DNA of 64,000 bases from an uncultured Oligoflexia bacterium (GTDB lineage: Bacteria; Bdellovibrionota; Bacteriovoracia; Bacteriovoracales; Bacteriovoracaceae). Position numbers and translations under genes: made by a program. Positions 1 through 8,070 of this stretch are shown here, one piece after another; positions within the stretch are counted from its first letter, which is position 1, and every line of letters starts with the position of its first letter. The notes beneath the pieces are model-generated. The model did no database searches. It was not told the DNA's origin and saw only the letters and a program-made list of their open reading frames with translations. The DNA lies in contig CAKZJW010000019.1 of the NCBI GenBank assembly GCA_937120495.1, forward strand, positions 20,597 through 84,596. The letters run 5' to 3'.

Positions 1-272
1 TGTTCACCTGGAAGATCAAGTCCTCGAGGAGAAGTATCTGGACAGATAATCATTGTATTTGAATCTTTTAAGTACGCTTGTGCTCCGGCTTTAGTTATAA
101 AATTTTCTTCAGTACAAGTTAAACCTGATAGCCAAATGATAGCATTTTTTACTTCAGCTTTTGGAGTGAATACTGAGAAATTCATTTTGGTCTTTGTTAT
201 GTTCGAGTCATGCTCGAAGTACTTCGTAAAACCATCAAATGTTTTTATGCTTTTTGTTTCCGTTATATTCAT
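1..272 (-). CDS. fghA: S-formylglutathione hydrolase, N-terminal fragment cut by window edge
   Basis: On the reverse strand an ATG at 272 opens a frame of about 90 codons that runs off the left edge. The translated N-terminus, with a segment reading WLSGLTCTEENF, matches S-formylglutathione hydrolase (esterase D family), the serine hydrolase that converts S-formylglutathione to formate and glutathione. The catalytic Ser-Asp-His residues are outside the window. It begins 8 bases after the stop of the preceding dehydrogenase gene, so the two form a glutathione-dependent formaldehyde detoxification operon. Family assignment is from the visible N-terminal third only. Confidence 0.85.
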   Translation of the reverse strand, partial: MNITETKSIKTFDGFTKYFEHDSNITKTKMNFSVFTPKAEVKNAIIWLSGLTCTEENFITKAGAQAYLKDSNTMIICPDTSPRGLDLPGE

Positions 273-280
273 TTCAATTC

Positions 281-1399
<1,119 letters not shown>

Positions 1400-1472
1400 C
1401 TATGTAATTTTATCCAAGTATATATTTTATCTGATAATAAACAATATGCAGGCAGCAATTATAAGCAAAGGG

Positions 1473-2015
1473 TTATTGCTTGACCTTTAACCTAGGCCAC
1501 TTAGTAATCCAATTTTTACTTTCAACTCTTTGTGTAAATGTCGACAAGTTTTCTAAACTTGGAATTGGTCTTAAGATGAGCTGTTCTATATCATTAAATC
1601 CATATGGAGCAATAATTTGCAGGTCATTATTTTTTGTTAATCGTACCGCAATACAAGTTGCTGTCTCGACCCATTTAGAAATAGCTTCCTCTGTCGAGCT
1701 ATAAGGAGGATGGTTATGCCAAAGATGTGTTCGTGCTTGATTTATAATTTCCCAATCAACTTTAGGATTCATTTGGGTTAGCTTTGATTGAATTTCTTTT
1801 TCATATTCAATAGAGCATTTGTTCTTATCAAAAAAAACGACATCGATATCTACTAAGGGAGTTCTTTTTTTATATCTGTGAAGAATGTCCCAAGCTTTAT
1901 TTCTTACAAATCCAGCACCGATCCAACAGTTGGGTAGGTCTAGGCTGCGTACGGACTCTAATATATCAATCATCCAGGAATCTTTTTGAATGGCGTCTAT
2001 TAATTGGTCTTTCAT
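1473..2015 (-). CDS. Nucleotidyltransferase-like protein (NTP_transf_6/DUF925 type)
   Basis: The 180-residue product contains GAGFVRNKAWD (about residues 33-43) followed by VDIDVVFFD, the arrangement of the NTP_transf_6 (PF06042, formerly DUF925) family: a glycine-rich turn and an acidic pair like the metal-binding Asp-x-Asp of minimal nucleotidyltransferases. The substrate is unknown for the family. It stands alone between frmA and a secreted protein on the other strand. There is no Shine-Dalgarno; a TAATAT hexamer ends exactly six bases before the ATG, suggesting a leaderless message. Confidence 0.7.
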   Translation of the reverse strand: MKDQLIDAIQKDSWMIDILESVRSLDLPNCWIGAGFVRNKAWDILHRYKKRTPLVDIDVVFFDKNKCSIEYEKEIQSKLTQMNPKVDWEIINQARTHLWHNHPPYSSTEEAISKWVETATCIAVRLTKNNDLQIIAPYGFNDIEQLILRPIPSLENLSTFTQRVESKNWITKWPRLKVKQ

Positions 2016-2119
2016 GGTTTTATATTACGACACTTTTATGTAAAAATCTTCTTCGATTTACTTGAATGAACTCCTAATAGATTATAAAGTTAGGAATCTT
2101 TAAAGAAACTACTAAAGGC

Positions 2120-2695
2120 ATGACCATGAAACTTTATTTATTAAAAATAATTACTTTTTTACTACTCTTAACTCAATTGAGTTATGCGACAGATTATGTG
2201 CCAACTAAAGAGGAAATAAAAAAAGCAAAAAATATCGCGATAGAAACTTCTAAGTGGTTTAAATATAAAACAGGTAAAATCAATAATGAGAAGGAAGGTC
2301 AGTGTGGAGATTACGCATTAAAGTTTATTCTTAAATTTAATACAACTATGGGGAAAAATGTTGCGAGACTTATTGTCGCAAATAACCCTGTAGATAGTGG
2401 AACATATCGTGTCGGGAATAAGGTCGATGTCAAAAAACTGGGGTTTGAGGGATTTAAGTCGGGTAGCAGTGGATTTTTAATTTGGGATAAGCGAATATAT
2501 TTGTATCATCCAGTTCTAGGAGCTTATGAATTGTTTTTAGAAAAAGCCTGGACTCCAAAAAAACATTTTGGAGTTGATATGCTGGATAAAAAACAAGTGC
2601 ATGTATGGGCAGCAATAGGTAACATAAGTGTTGATCCGACATATTATGATTTATGGCCAGATGAGTTTAAAACACCACTTGGAAAAGATGAATAA
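2120..2695 (+). CDS. Secreted transglutaminase-like cysteine-fold protein
   Basis: The 191-residue product starts with a Sec signal peptide (hydrophobic to about residue 23, ending SYA). The mature part has GQCGDYALKF and later HVWAAIGNISVDPTYYD. A Cys in a G-x-C-x-DYA context followed by a His and a VDPTYYD segment resembles the Cys-His-Asp triad layout of the transglutaminase-like superfamily, so a periplasmic peptidase or transpeptidase is possible. This is motif-level recognition only. The gene stands alone, convergent with the regulator at 2724-3356. Confidence 0.5.
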   Translation: MTMKLYLLKIITFLLLLTQLSYATDYVPTKEEIKKAKNIAIETSKWFKYKTGKINNEKEGQCGDYALKFILKFNTTMGKNVARLIVANNPVDSGTYRVGNKVDVKKLGFEGFKSGSSGFLIWDKRIYLYHPVLGAYELFLEKAWTPKKHFGVDMLDKKQVHVWAAIGNISVDPTYYDLWPDEFKTPLGKDE

Positions 2696-2723
2696 AAAAT
2701 ATTAAAAGTTTTTTTTTATTAAA

Positions 2724-3356
2724 TTATTTTTTTGTTAAACAAAACCTGCAAGTTGCTCCACCTTTGGCAATACAGCTCTCCATCACAACGTTAGTATTCG
2801 TACTCTTCTCAATAAAGAGAATATCAAATTGACATAACTCTGGGTGATCTTTTGCAACGGAGTGATAAACACAATTTGTCGCTTCAATGATGGCGCCTTT
2901 GCGAAGGTCACTTTGCTTTACTCGAGCCCTATACCCAAGTTCATTTAAAGTATTTGAAAGCTCTGTTAATTTTTCTAGGAATGAAGGCTTTGTGGTAAAG
3001 CGAGCCTCCATAGACTTATAAACTTTTGAAGCCAAGCCTTTCATTATCTTTGCTGTTTCTTTCTCTCCCATGTCTTCAAGTAAATACTCTAAAATTGTAC
3101 TTGAAAGCCAAGAGTACTGCTTTGGTAAGACGTCATGTCCTTCGTCTGTTAATAAGTATTTTCTTTTTGGTCGTCCGATCCCACCAGTTGAGTCTATAAA
3201 TCTAATAAATCCTAGGGCATCAATTTTGAGTATGTGCTCTTTTACTGCTGATTTACTTATATTCATTTTCTCTGAGAGCTCACTAAGACCCAAGCCTTCA
3301 GGGTACTCTAGTAGCAAGTCTAGGATCTTTTCTTGGTTTTTATGCAATTTACTCAC
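2724..3356 (-). CDS. SufR-like HTH transcriptional regulator with C-terminal Fe-S cysteines
   Basis: The 210-residue product has an N-terminal winged helix (LSELSEKMNISKSAVKEHI, then a GGIGRPKRKYLLT wing) and a C-terminal domain with a cysteine array: NCVYH, a second Cys after twelve residues (PELC), then SCIAKGGATCRFC. This is the layout of SufR/DeoR-type repressors that bind a labile iron-sulphur cluster and sense iron, oxygen or NO. The start is GTG with an AGGAGA site upstream. It is divergent from the membrane protein gene at 3448, and the tandem repeat at 3368-3385 between them is a likely operator. Confidence 0.7.
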   Translation of the reverse strand: MSKLHKNQEKILDLLLEYPEGLGLSELSEKMNISKSAVKEHILKIDALGFIRFIDSTGGIGRPKRKYLLTDEGHDVLPKQYSWLSSTILEYLLEDMGEKETAKIMKGLASKVYKSMEARFTTKPSFLEKLTELSNTLNELGYRARVKQSDLRKGAIIEATNCVYHSVAKDHPELCQFDILFIEKSTNTNVVMESCIAKGGATCRFCLTKK

Positions 3357-3367
3357 TCTATCTCCTA

Positions 3368-3385
3368 TTTAAACAGTTTAAACAG
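3368..3385. promoter_or_regulatory. Tandem TTTAAACAG repeat, candidate operator of the SufR-like regulator
   Basis: Two exact copies of TTTAAACAG lie head to tail and create an internal GTTTAAAC palindrome. The site is between the divergent regulator (start at 3356) and membrane protein gene (start at 3448), just before a possible TTTACC -35 element at 3388-3393. Its position suits control of both genes; binding is inferred. Confidence 0.45.
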
Positions 3386-3447
3386 TCTTTACCGTTTTTA
3401 TTGTAGCAGGCATTATAAATTAAGCAAACAATTCCAAAGGAGAAAAA

Positions 3448-3954
3448 ATGGATACGACAGTAAGAAAAACAAATTTTATGAACTCAAAACTTATAGCATC
3501 AGTACTAACTGGCCAGGCAGCAGGGCTGATTATGGCGGTAGTAGTAATGATTGTTTTTACGATCTTTCTTGGTAAAGGACCACTGTTTCCAGTTCAAGTA
3601 ATCGGTTCAACATTGTTTGGAGTATCTGCACTTGAAGGGTTTCACTTCGGAGCATTTCTTGCGGGGCTAGTTTTGCATCAAGCAGGGCCTAGTTTACTTT
3701 GGGGAGTTATCTATGGAGCTTTAAATAAGAAGCTTGATATTGCAGATGTAAAAGGATCTTTAGTTTTGGGTTTAGGTGTAGGTGTCTTATCAATGGTTGG
3801 CCCTTATATTTTAATTCCTTTCGTAATGAAAAGCCTTCATGGAGTTGATTTTTGGAATCAACAAGTACCGATGCTTTGGGACTGGGCGGCTCATATTGTT
3901 TTTGGAGCATCTTTTGGATTATACCCAGTAATATTAAAAAAGCTTAAAGCCTAA
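3448..3954 (+). CDS. Four-helix integral membrane protein of unknown function
   Basis: The 168-residue product has four strongly hydrophobic segments (about residues 15-42, 65-95, 108-132 and 143-163) and short loops, so it is an inner-membrane protein. Conserved-looking features are GQAAGLIM in helix 1 and LHQAGPSLLWG with a membrane-embedded histidine in helix 2. I cannot name a family. A GGAGAA site precedes the ATG. It is divergent from the Fe-S-type regulator and 21 bases ahead of folE, so it may be part of the regulated unit; a role in metal, NO or redox stress is a guess from that context. Confidence 0.7.
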   Translation: MDTTVRKTNFMNSKLIASVLTGQAAGLIMAVVVMIVFTIFLGKGPLFPVQVIGSTLFGVSALEGFHFGAFLAGLVLHQAGPSLLWGVIYGALNKKLDIADVKGSLVLGLGVGVLSMVGPYILIPFVMKSLHGVDFWNQQVPMLWDWAAHIVFGASFGLYPVILKKLKA

Positions 3955-3975
3955 TAGACCAAGTCGGGAGTAGTT

Positions 3976-4545
3976 ATGAAAATAGAGAAGCTTGATAACT
4001 TAATGAATCTAACGACAGAGCTACTTTCTTCTATTGAGGGAGAAGACATATCTAGAGAAGGATTGCTTGATACACCTAAAAGGTTCTCAAAGGCAATATC
4101 ATTTCTAACAGAAGGTTACACTATGGATGTTGCAAGTGTTGTTGGAGATGCAATTTTTGATGAACCAGACAGTGAGTACGTTCTTATTAAAGATATTGAG
4201 TTTTATTCTTTATGTGAACACCATATCTTGCCATTTATGGGGAAAGTGCATGTTGCATACATACCTGATGGTAAAGTAATTGGTCTCTCTAAGATTCCAA
4301 GGCTTGTAAATATATTTGCTCGTCGATTGCAAGTTCAAGAAAGATTAACATCACAGATTGCAAAAGAGCTGGATAGAATTTTACAACCTAAAGGTGTAGC
4401 CGTCTTTGTTGAAGCAGAACATATGTGTATGAAGATGAGAGGTGTTCAAAATCAGGGCTCAACAACTATTAGCCGCTCTTATATTGGAAGTTTTAAAGAT
4501 GATTCATCTTTGCAAGGAGAATTTTTAAGCTCTATTCGTTCTTGA
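3976..4545 (+). CDS. folE: GTP cyclohydrolase I
   Basis: The 189-residue product is a complete type I GTP cyclohydrolase, which converts GTP to 7,8-dihydroneopterin triphosphate for folate and pterin synthesis. The zinc ligands Cys80 and His83 (CEHHILPF) and Cys151 (EHMCMKMRG) are present, as are [10 protein letters not shown] and the C-terminal QGSTTISR. It follows the membrane protein gene by 21 bases and ends 20 bases before an intrinsic terminator. It looks like the last chromosomal gene before the accessory block. Confidence 0.96.
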   Translation: MKIEKLDNLMNLTTELLSSIEGEDISREGLLDTPKRFSKAISFLTEGYTMDVASVVGDAIFDEPDSEYVLIKDIEFYSLCEHHILPFMGKVHVAYIPDGKVIGLSKIPRLVNIFARRLQVQERLTSQIAKELDRILQPKGVAVFVEAEHMCMKMRGVQNQGSTTISRSYIGSFKDDSSLQGEFLSSIRS

Positions 4546-4564
4546 TGAATTTTAAATTTAAAAA

Positions 4565-4598
4565 TAAAAAAGCCTTCTTAATAAAGAAGGCTTTTTTT
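4565..4598 (+). terminator. Intrinsic terminator after folE
   Basis: AGCCTTCTT and AAGAAGGCT form a perfect nine-base-pair stem around an AATA loop, flanked by A6 upstream and T7 downstream, so it could act in both directions. It lies just after the folE stop codon. Confidence 0.9.
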
Positions 4599-4608
4599 GT
4601 ACTTTCAA

Positions 4609-4814
4609 AAGAAACTGGTGGAGGTGGTGACAAGCTAGTTGAACAAGGTCTTACTGTTAGTGAGAACTTTGGAGCTAGTTTCTTTACTCCACGAATTGAT
4701 ATTAACACAGTTAGGTTATTATCATCTCAAGGAATGTCTAGAAATGCCATCTCAAAGCACTTAGGATGTGCTAGAGCGACAGTTTCCAAAGCTCTACAAC
4801 AGTTAGAGACCTGA
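4609..4814 (+). pseudogene. HTH-protein fragment without an evident start codon
   Basis: An open frame continues from the folE terminator to a stop at 4814. Its end reads as a helix-turn-helix (MSRNAISKHLGCARATVSKAL) like those at the C-terminus of small resolvases or IS-type regulators. The only ATG before the HTH is within the terminator region; the next is inside the HTH at 4734, with no good GTG or TTG between. I read it as the remnant of a gene cut off at its 5' end, perhaps at an integration junction. An AGGAGG site for the next gene follows at once. Confidence 0.45.
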
Positions 4815-4832
4815 TTACTAGGAGGTTTAACT

Positions 4833-5123
4833 GTGAGCAAACAAATTGTCATCCAAGAGTCATTAAGAAGTTATCTTGAATTAAAAAACTTATCTCAATC
4901 TAAGCTGGCCACCGCCAGTGGGATATCCACATCATCACTGCATGGATATTTAAATGGAACCCTACCAAAGAGTTTAATGATTCTTATTAAGTTGTCTCAG
5001 TCATTGGGAGTTGGCCTTGATGAGCTAGTTTTTGGTGAAAGGCCTATTGCTCAAAGAGTAGATGGTATTTCTCTGTGGGAGATCACAGGTCAATATGAAC
5101 TAACAATAACCAAAAAAGACTAG
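4833..5123 (+). CDS. XRE-family helix-turn-helix regulator
   Basis: The 96-residue product starts at GTG behind a strong AGGAGG site. Residues 10-65 read as a Cro/C1-type HTH (LSQSKLATASGISTSSLHGY, then LSQSLGVGLDELVFG), followed by a short C-terminal tail. It is nine bases before a small membrane-protein gene. Such regulators usually control their own small operon or a mobile element. A perfect inverted repeat lies about 420 bases downstream at 5547-5585, but I cannot link the two. Confidence 0.8.
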   Translation: MSKQIVIQESLRSYLELKNLSQSKLATASGISTSSLHGYLNGTLPKSLMILIKLSQSLGVGLDELVFGERPIAQRVDGISLWEITGQYELTITKKD

Positions 5124-5132
5124 GGGGCTTTC

Positions 5133-5360
5133 ATGTTTAAAATGATTAAAGGATTTATAGAGGATTTACTTGCAATTTTATTTACAGGTAGTATTTTAAC
5201 TTTTGGAGTGAGTGAAGCCTACTTCTTAATGGAAAAAGCCGCACTTACTAAGGCCCATAGAGCTCAGTCGTCTTTATCAAAATTTACAGAAGCTCTGACA
5301 TGTCAGAAGTTTGATGATAAGATGCACATAGAAAAATCGAGCTCTGGTCGATGTAAATAA
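5133..5360 (+). CDS. Small hypothetical protein with one hydrophobic segment
   Basis: This 75-residue protein has a hydrophobic stretch near the N-terminus (about residues 10-30, LLAILFTGSILTFGVSEAYF) and a charged tail with two cysteines. An AGGGGG site precedes the ATG and it follows the XRE gene by nine bases, so the two are probably co-transcribed. I recognise no family. A small membrane protein partnered with an XRE regulator could be a toxin-like or phage-derived unit, but nothing proves it. Confidence 0.5.
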   Translation: MFKMIKGFIEDLLAILFTGSILTFGVSEAYFLMEKAALTKAHRAQSSLSKFTEALTCQKFDDKMHIEKSSSGRCK

Positions 5361-5362
5361 TC

Positions 5363-5390
5363 AATTAGTTGTCTAGCGACAATTAATTTT
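5363..5390 (+). terminator. Weak hairpin after the XRE operon
   Basis: ATTAGTTGTC and GACAATTAAT pair around a TAGC loop with one wobble, followed by TTTT. The stem is AT-rich and the T-run short, so termination would be modest. Confidence 0.4.
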
Positions 5391-5849
5391 CCCACCAAAA
5401 ATACTAAATTCATCAATTTCTTGCAAAATTTAACAATCTGACTACTTTATCTCAATATATGAAAGAACTGGATTTTATAAAAGAACAGCCTAAGTATACG
5501 TTTTTAGGTTTGGACTTCTTTTATAGAAAAAGCTTTAGTCGGAGAAATCATGTTATATCTACATTAATTGAAAATATAACATGATGAACAAGACCCTTTT
5601 TTTACGAGTCATTTTCTATGCTATGTCCATCCACAAAATCTAAAAATACGGGTTCAGTTAAACCATTAAATTTGTAAACTCCAAGTCTGAGACTGTTTTA
5701 TTTTTTTACTCGTAGCCTCCAATTAGAAACTATAAATCAACCTTAAGTTAAACGATTTAGCCTGTGATGTAATATCGACCTTACTGTAAGTAGACGTAAG
5801 GCTTAAGGATTAGTTGTATTATTAAGTTGTGGAAAAGCTTCTCTAGTAT
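5391..5849. other. Non-coding gap between the XRE operon and the glycosyltransferase cluster
   Basis: I see no convincing reading frame here. The clearest structure is a perfect 12-base inverted repeat (ATCATGTTATAT and ATATAACATGAT) at 5547-5558 and 5574-5585 with a 15-base loop, followed about ten bases later by T7. It could be an operator or a weak terminator. Confidence 0.5.
5547..5585. repeat. Perfect 12-bp inverted repeat
   Basis: ATCATGTTATAT at 5547-5558 is exactly complementary to ATATAACATGAT at 5574-5585. It is isolated in a gene-free stretch within the accessory block. Regulator-binding site or RNA hairpin are both possible. Confidence 0.7.
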
Positions 5850-5861
5850 TACATTGTCATT

Positions 5862-6980
5862 ATGAAGATCTACTGCATAAAATCGAATTTAATTGAAAAT
5901 TGGTCAAGTGCAGCAGCACTAAGTCAGTCTTATTACTCTAGATACAAATTAATGGGTGATATTGAATTTGTTGATTTTCATCAATTACAAAAGATAACTA
6001 TTCAATGTGATTCAATAGTTATCTTTTGTGATTACCATTATGACTTTTTCGAATTAGAAAAAAAAATCGGATGTATTCCACTTAACACAAAGGTACTCTT
6101 TCATATTTATGGAGATATTTTTGGACGACTGAAAGGCTTAGAAACATCGATTAAAGATTTAAACTCTCGTGCATTTAAAATAGTTGTAGGTTCTAAATCA
6201 GCGTATAACATAGCAATAAAGTGCTTAGTAGACTCTAATAATCTTGTTTTATTTCCCTTTATGCCAAATCTTAAAGCCATAAAGAGTACAAAAAATAAAA
6301 ATAATAAATTCATATATTTTGGCAGAATATCATATTACAAAAATGTACATACTTTAATTGATCTTTTTAATGAGTTCTCTAAGTCAAACCCTGAGCATGA
6401 ATTACATATTGCTGGAGAGATAGATAATTTTAGGTGGAGAAATAATCCAACAGGTAATTACTTTAATTATGCAGGTGAAAAGTTTGACCTATCTCTACAA
6501 AAGGCAAAGTCAGAGGGCTCAAATATTTTTTATCATGGTCATTTAAGTCAGATAAAACTAAAAGTACTCATGTCGACTTGCGGCGTATATATTACTCTGA
6601 GTACATCTGAACTCGAAGACTTTGGTCTTTCGGTAAGTGAAGCTCTCGAAAATGGTTTAAATGTTATTGCAACTAAGTGGGGGGGGATTAAAGAGTTCTC
6701 TGGTTGTCGTGGAGTTGACCTAATTGATGTTTCCTTAAATAGAAAGACTTTGTGCGTTAGTAAAAGTAAACTATTCAAGTTACTCGCTTCAAAAGAATCT
6801 AGTTTCGGAGTTGATTACGCACAGAGGGTAAATGAGTGGAAAGTTCAAACTATAAATTTAAACAATATACCTACCTTCTTAGGTTTTAATGATGAGTTCA
6901 GAAGTATAAGATCAACGACAAAAATACATAGAGAGTTTTTTGATTATGGAAAAAAGTTTGTATCCACTATGTGGGAGTAA
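5862..6980 (+). CDS. Glycosyltransferase, GT4-like (GT-B fold)
   Basis: The 372-residue product has the C-terminal donor-binding half of GT4-type enzymes: FIYFGRISYYKN (about residues 148-160), HELHIAGEI, IFYHGHLS, then STSELEDFGLSVSEALENGL with the E-x7-E pattern, and VIATKWGGIKEF. These retaining enzymes transfer a sugar from a nucleotide donor. The acceptor is unknown. It opens a cluster with a RiPP-like operon and a second glycosyltransferase, so peptide or surface-glycan glycosylation are both possible. There is no Shine-Dalgarno; TTGTGG (5827) and TACATT (5850-5855) are a possible promoter with a leaderless start. Confidence 0.8.
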   Translation: MKIYCIKSNLIENWSSAAALSQSYYSRYKLMGDIEFVDFHQLQKITIQCDSIVIFCDYHYDFFELEKKIGCIPLNTKVLFHIYGDIFGRLKGLETSIKDLNSRAFKIVVGSKSAYNIAIKCLVDSNNLVLFPFMPNLKAIKSTKNKNNKFIYFGRISYYKNVHTLIDLFNEFSKSNPEHELHIAGEIDNFRWRNNPTGNYFNYAGEKFDLSLQKAKSEGSNIFYHGHLSQIKLKVLMSTCGVYITLSTSELEDFGLSVSEALENGLNVIATKWGGIKEFSGCRGVDLIDVSLNRKTLCVSKSKLFKLLASKESSFGVDYAQRVNEWKVQTINLNNIPTFLGFNDEFRSIRSTTKIHREFFDYGKKFVSTMWE

Positions 6981-7575
6981 TATACCATTGGAATCTTGGG
7001 TTCAACCATTACATGAATCAGCAAATGTCTTTAATATTTCGACTAATGAAGATATTATTGGTGCTGGGCCACATCCTTTGCGCTACTGGAGACAAGTACC
7101 ATCTAGGTGGTTTAAAGAAGACCCTGGTTTTAAAATATTACTAAGAGATAAATGTATCGATAAGTCCGTCGTACCCAAGTGGTTTATTCCGCCCGAAAGG
7201 TATTCTTTTGAGCCACTTGAGAACAAAACTGAATCTGGAACACTTTTAATAATTTGTCATCACAATACACCAATGTTTAAATGGGAAGAGATTCAAGAAA
7301 ATTATAAAAACTTTCATTTAATTTGGACAGGTTATGCACTTGATGAATTACCTGATTGGCCCGAAAATCATTTTTACGGCTTTAGAGATATTTTATTCTC
7401 GGCTAGACCAATTTGTAATGCTTTTATTGACATAAATTATTGGCAGCGAGATACTCTGAGCCCACTTCATATACACTTGCTGCATACAGGGGTTAAGCTC
7501 ATGAATTTGAGTCGGACTATCCAAGCGAGGCAACTTATTAGAACAACATTTTATGGAAGTTACTATTTACATTAA
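6946..7575 (+). CDS. Hypothetical protein next to the RiPP-like precursor gene
   Basis: I chose the ATG at 6946; it overlaps the end of the glycosyltransferase by 35 bases, which indicates translational coupling (a TTG at 6940 is also in frame). The roughly 209-residue product has no signal peptide and is rich in Trp, Pro and His, with PLRYWRQVPSRWF near the N-terminus and LLIICHHNTPMFKW in the middle. The alternation of beta and alpha segments in the second half could be a reduced GT-B-like domain, but I recognise no family. Its 3' end carries the promoter of the precursor gene. Confidence 0.6.
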   Translation: MEKSLYPLCGSNIPLESWVQPLHESANVFNISTNEDIIGAGPHPLRYWRQVPSRWFKEDPGFKILLRDKCIDKSVVPKWFIPPERYSFEPLENKTESGTLLIICHHNTPMFKWEEIQENYKNFHLIWTGYALDELPDWPENHFYGFRDILFSARPICNAFIDINYWQRDTLSPLHIHLLHTGVKLMNLSRTIQARQLIRTTFYGSYYLH

Positions 7576-7593
7576 TCTATCTAGTGCTATAAT
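7566..7593 (+). promoter_or_regulatory. Strong promoter of the RiPP-like precursor gene
   Basis: TTTACA (7566-7571), a 16-base spacer and a consensus TATAAT (7588-7593) precede the ATG at 7602 by only eight bases. No Shine-Dalgarno fits, so the transcript is predicted to be leaderless or nearly so. The -35 lies within the end of the previous gene, giving the precursor independent expression. Confidence 0.65.
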
Positions 7594-7601
7594 AATATCT
7601 T

Positions 7602-7802
7602 ATGAAAAAGAAATATATTTACTCTAGTCCTGAAATTGTCGATTTAAAAAACTTTATTGATAATACACTAGATGACTATGCTGAAATTGATCAATCAATT
7701 AGTGAAAGAACACTCAGCGTATATGCGTATGATTGTTTCGATTATGCAGGAAATGGTAATTACTTTGCGTATCCTGACTGCATTTCTGGTGAAACCAGTT
7801 GA
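7602..7802 (+). CDS. Candidate RiPP precursor peptide
   Basis: The 66-residue product begins KKKYIYSSPEIVDL, a charged start followed by a Tyr-x-x-Pro-x-Ile-Val-Asp-Leu segment typical of RiPP leaders that bind PqqD-like recognition domains. An acidic helix-like stretch follows, then a very different C-terminus from about residue 40, rich in Tyr (41, 43, 48, 54, 57), Gly and Asn, with two cysteines (45 and 60) in the related contexts AYDC and AYPDC. Its stop overlaps the start of the RRE gene (TTGA), and it has its own strong promoter. Precursor status is inferred from these features and the neighbours. Confidence 0.7.
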   Translation: MKKKYIYSSPEIVDLKNFIDNTLDDYAEIDQSISERTLSVYAYDCFDYAGNGNYFAYPDCISGETS

Positions 7803-8053
7803 TAATAAAAGACTGTGTTATATTTTCAGAATCTAATAACTTTATTTACGCAATTGACTTAGATAAAGATTGCCAGGAAGTAGTTAAGTTTGAAGGTATA
7901 TCGATTTTTTTTTTAAAACTTTTAAAAGAAAATGTCTCAAAAAAGGTTATTCTTGAAAAAACTTTAAATGAATTTGATACTTGTGAAGAGATTGTAGAAC
8001 GTGACCTTGAAGATTTTTTTCAAAGAATTAAATCTCTAGACCTTATTGTCTAA
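7799..8053 (+). CDS. PqqD-like RiPP recognition element (RRE) protein
   Basis: The 84-residue product has the PqqD/RRE layout: an N-terminal beta hairpin (VIFSESNNFIYAIDL), then KFEGISIFFLKLLKENVSKK, an FDTCEEIVERDLEDF helix segment and a final IKSLDLIV helix end. PqqD domains are stand-alone chaperones that bind the leader of a ribosomal peptide and present it to a modifying enzyme. It starts with TTG overlapping the precursor stop by four bases and is 17 bases before the SelO-like gene, so the three genes form one coupled unit. Confidence 0.75.
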   Translation: MIIKDCVIFSESNNFIYAIDLDKDCQEVVKFEGISIFFLKLLKENVSKKVILEKTLNEFDTCEEIVERDLEDFFQRIKSLDLIV

Positions 8054-8070
8054 ATAAAGGTAGGTATCTA

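Noticed and set aside
4615..4650. A stretch reading TGGTGGAGGTGGTGAC that looks like the end of a reverse-strand tRNA and recalls the tRNA 3' end at 20452.
   Set aside because: The expected T-arm pairing and spacing fail (ten bases instead of five between acceptor and loop), and identity to the real tRNA end is limited to short words.
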